From UBA877 sp035506155 (GTDB taxonomy: Bacteria > Chloroflexota > Anaerolineae > Anaerolineales > Villigracilaceae), in contig DATJPX010000033.1 of assembly GCA_035506155.1 (NCBI GenBank), forward strand, positions 1 to 7,074: a stretch of DNA of 7,074 bases. Direction: 5' to 3'. Both the position numbers and the translations under genes were made by a program. Shown here in pieces: positions 6,393 through 7,074 of this stretch. Positions within the stretch are counted from its first letter, which is position 1. Each line of letters begins with the position of its first letter. Below the pieces are notes generated by a model that did not search any database, was not told the DNA's origin, and was given only the letters and a program-made list of their open reading frames with translations.

Positions 6393-7074
6393 AGGGCAAC
6401 GAAACGTATAGAGGATTGAAATGGCAACGGGATATTGACTGGAGCCCGTGTGTATATTTATTGCAGGGGTCGTTGACACTTGAACAGCTCAAAAATGAAT
6501 ACCGGGCTGCGCCATTTCCCGGCTCTCCACGGCCGGCTTTCTATATGGAGGGGGGCTGGAACCGGCGCGGCCTGGAGAAGTTGCCGGACAACCTGGCAGG
6601 CTTGGTTAAATCCGGCTGGGTGATTCAAGACAAAGAACTGTTTACATTAACAGAACACGGTCACCAGGAAGTGGAAACTCTGCTTGAGAGGGCCAGGACT
6701 TCCTCCAAATGGGTAACGCAGAAGCTGCAGGCCCTGTTTCAACCCGAACTGGCCTCGAAAATAACCCTCATCATGCAAATCACTCTGGCTCTTATCAAGC
6801 TTCCCGCCGGCTTGCTTTCCGGGAGCATCGGGCTGCTTAATGATTCAGCGGATACCCTCCTGGATCTGCTCTCCAGCCTGTTGGTTTACCTGGGCATTCG
6901 GTTTAATAAAGAGCGCGCTGTCTCCATCCTACTGGTGGTCTTTATGTTGGGAACGGGCGGGCTGACACTGTTTGAAGCTGTGAAACGCTGCTTTGTTCCT
7001 TCTGTTCCCAAAGTAGATTGGTTCCCGTTTGCAGCCGCCATCCTTTCCGCGCTGGCTGGCTTGTTCCTGTGGAC
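6389..7074 (+). CDS. Cation diffusion facilitator transporter with N-terminal winged-helix-like domain (partial)
   Basis: A start codon overlaps the hydrolase stop (ATGA, 6389-6392), with GGAAGG at 6375-6380 as ribosome binding site. The frame stays open for 228 codons to the window edge, so the gene is cut off. From about residue 120 it matches CDF transporters, which exchange divalent metals for protons across the membrane: helix 1 at about 124-143, helix 2 with SGSIGLLNDSADTLLDLLSS (144-163), then helices near 178-195 and 212-228. Asp155 and Asp159 form the DxxxD metal pair of helix 2, as in YiiP-type members rather than the HxxxD common in zinc exporters. Residues 1-118 are soluble and unusual for a CDF; LTLEQLKNEY (29-38), LAGLVKSGWVIQDKELFTLT (69-88) and TEHG (88-91) look like a winged helix with its wing, as in PadR/MarR-like regulators. 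The domain call is by pattern only. The rest of the transporter lies beyond the window. Confidence 0.82.
   Translation, partial: MKGNETYRGLKWQRDIDWSPCVYLLQGSLTLEQLKNEYRAAPFPGSPRPAFYMEGGWNRRGLEKLPDNLAGLVKSGWVIQDKELFTLTEHGHQEVETLLERARTSSKWVTQKLQALFQPELASKITLIMQITLALIKLPAGLLSGSIGLLNDSADTLLDLLSSLLVYLGIRFNKERAVSILLVVFMLGTGGLTLFEAVKRCFVPSVPKVDWFPFAAAILSALAGLFLW

Overview
The window is bacterial, gene-dense, and reads almost entirely on the + strand. Moderate to high GC, the protein styles and the mix of a CopD-like membrane protein, an ECF sigma factor and a two-permease ABC-2 exporter would suit an environmental Gram-positive-type or Chloroflexota (Anaerolineae-like) genome. That assignment is an impression from protein style; no rRNA or marker gene is present to test it.

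Layout. (1) 5-472: small four-helix membrane protein resembling the CopD domain; its true start may lie left of the window. (2) 473-688: a 216-base intergenic leader that ends in an imperfect tandem repeat. Two copies of a 14-mer (617-630, 652-665, one mismatch) are each followed by AAGTT and a perfect 10-bp palindrome (641-650, 672-681); the second palindrome overlaps the ribosome binding site of the next gene. (3) 689-1285: ECF-type sigma factor, with no recognisable anti-sigma gene beside it, only a 17-codon reading frame with a good ribosome binding site at 1263-1316. (4) 1351-5049: a tight ABC-2 exporter operon of one ATPase and two different permeases, each permease with a large extracytoplasmic insert after its first helix. 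Gaps between these genes are 1 and 8 bases. (5) 5118-6392: an acyl-CoA thioesterase/BAAT-family alpha/beta hydrolase that keeps the nucleophile Ser but appears to have lost the usual Asp and His. (6) 6389-7074 and beyond: the front of a cation diffusion facilitator (CDF) transporter carrying an unusual N-terminal soluble domain of about 115 residues that looks like a winged helix. It overlaps the hydrolase gene by ATGA.

How they may work together. Sigma factor and exporter are adjacent and co-directional, which fits a stress- or envelope-responsive export module (inference). The hydrolase and the CDF fusion are translationally coupled and may form a second unit, possibly read through from the exporter operon, because no convincing terminator is visible in the 68-base gap between them. 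The most interesting points are the probable winged-helix/CDF fusion, the hydrolase with an altered triad, and the tandem repeat-palindrome leader of the sigma gene. I did not find an obvious mobile element, CRISPR array, tRNA or rRNA.
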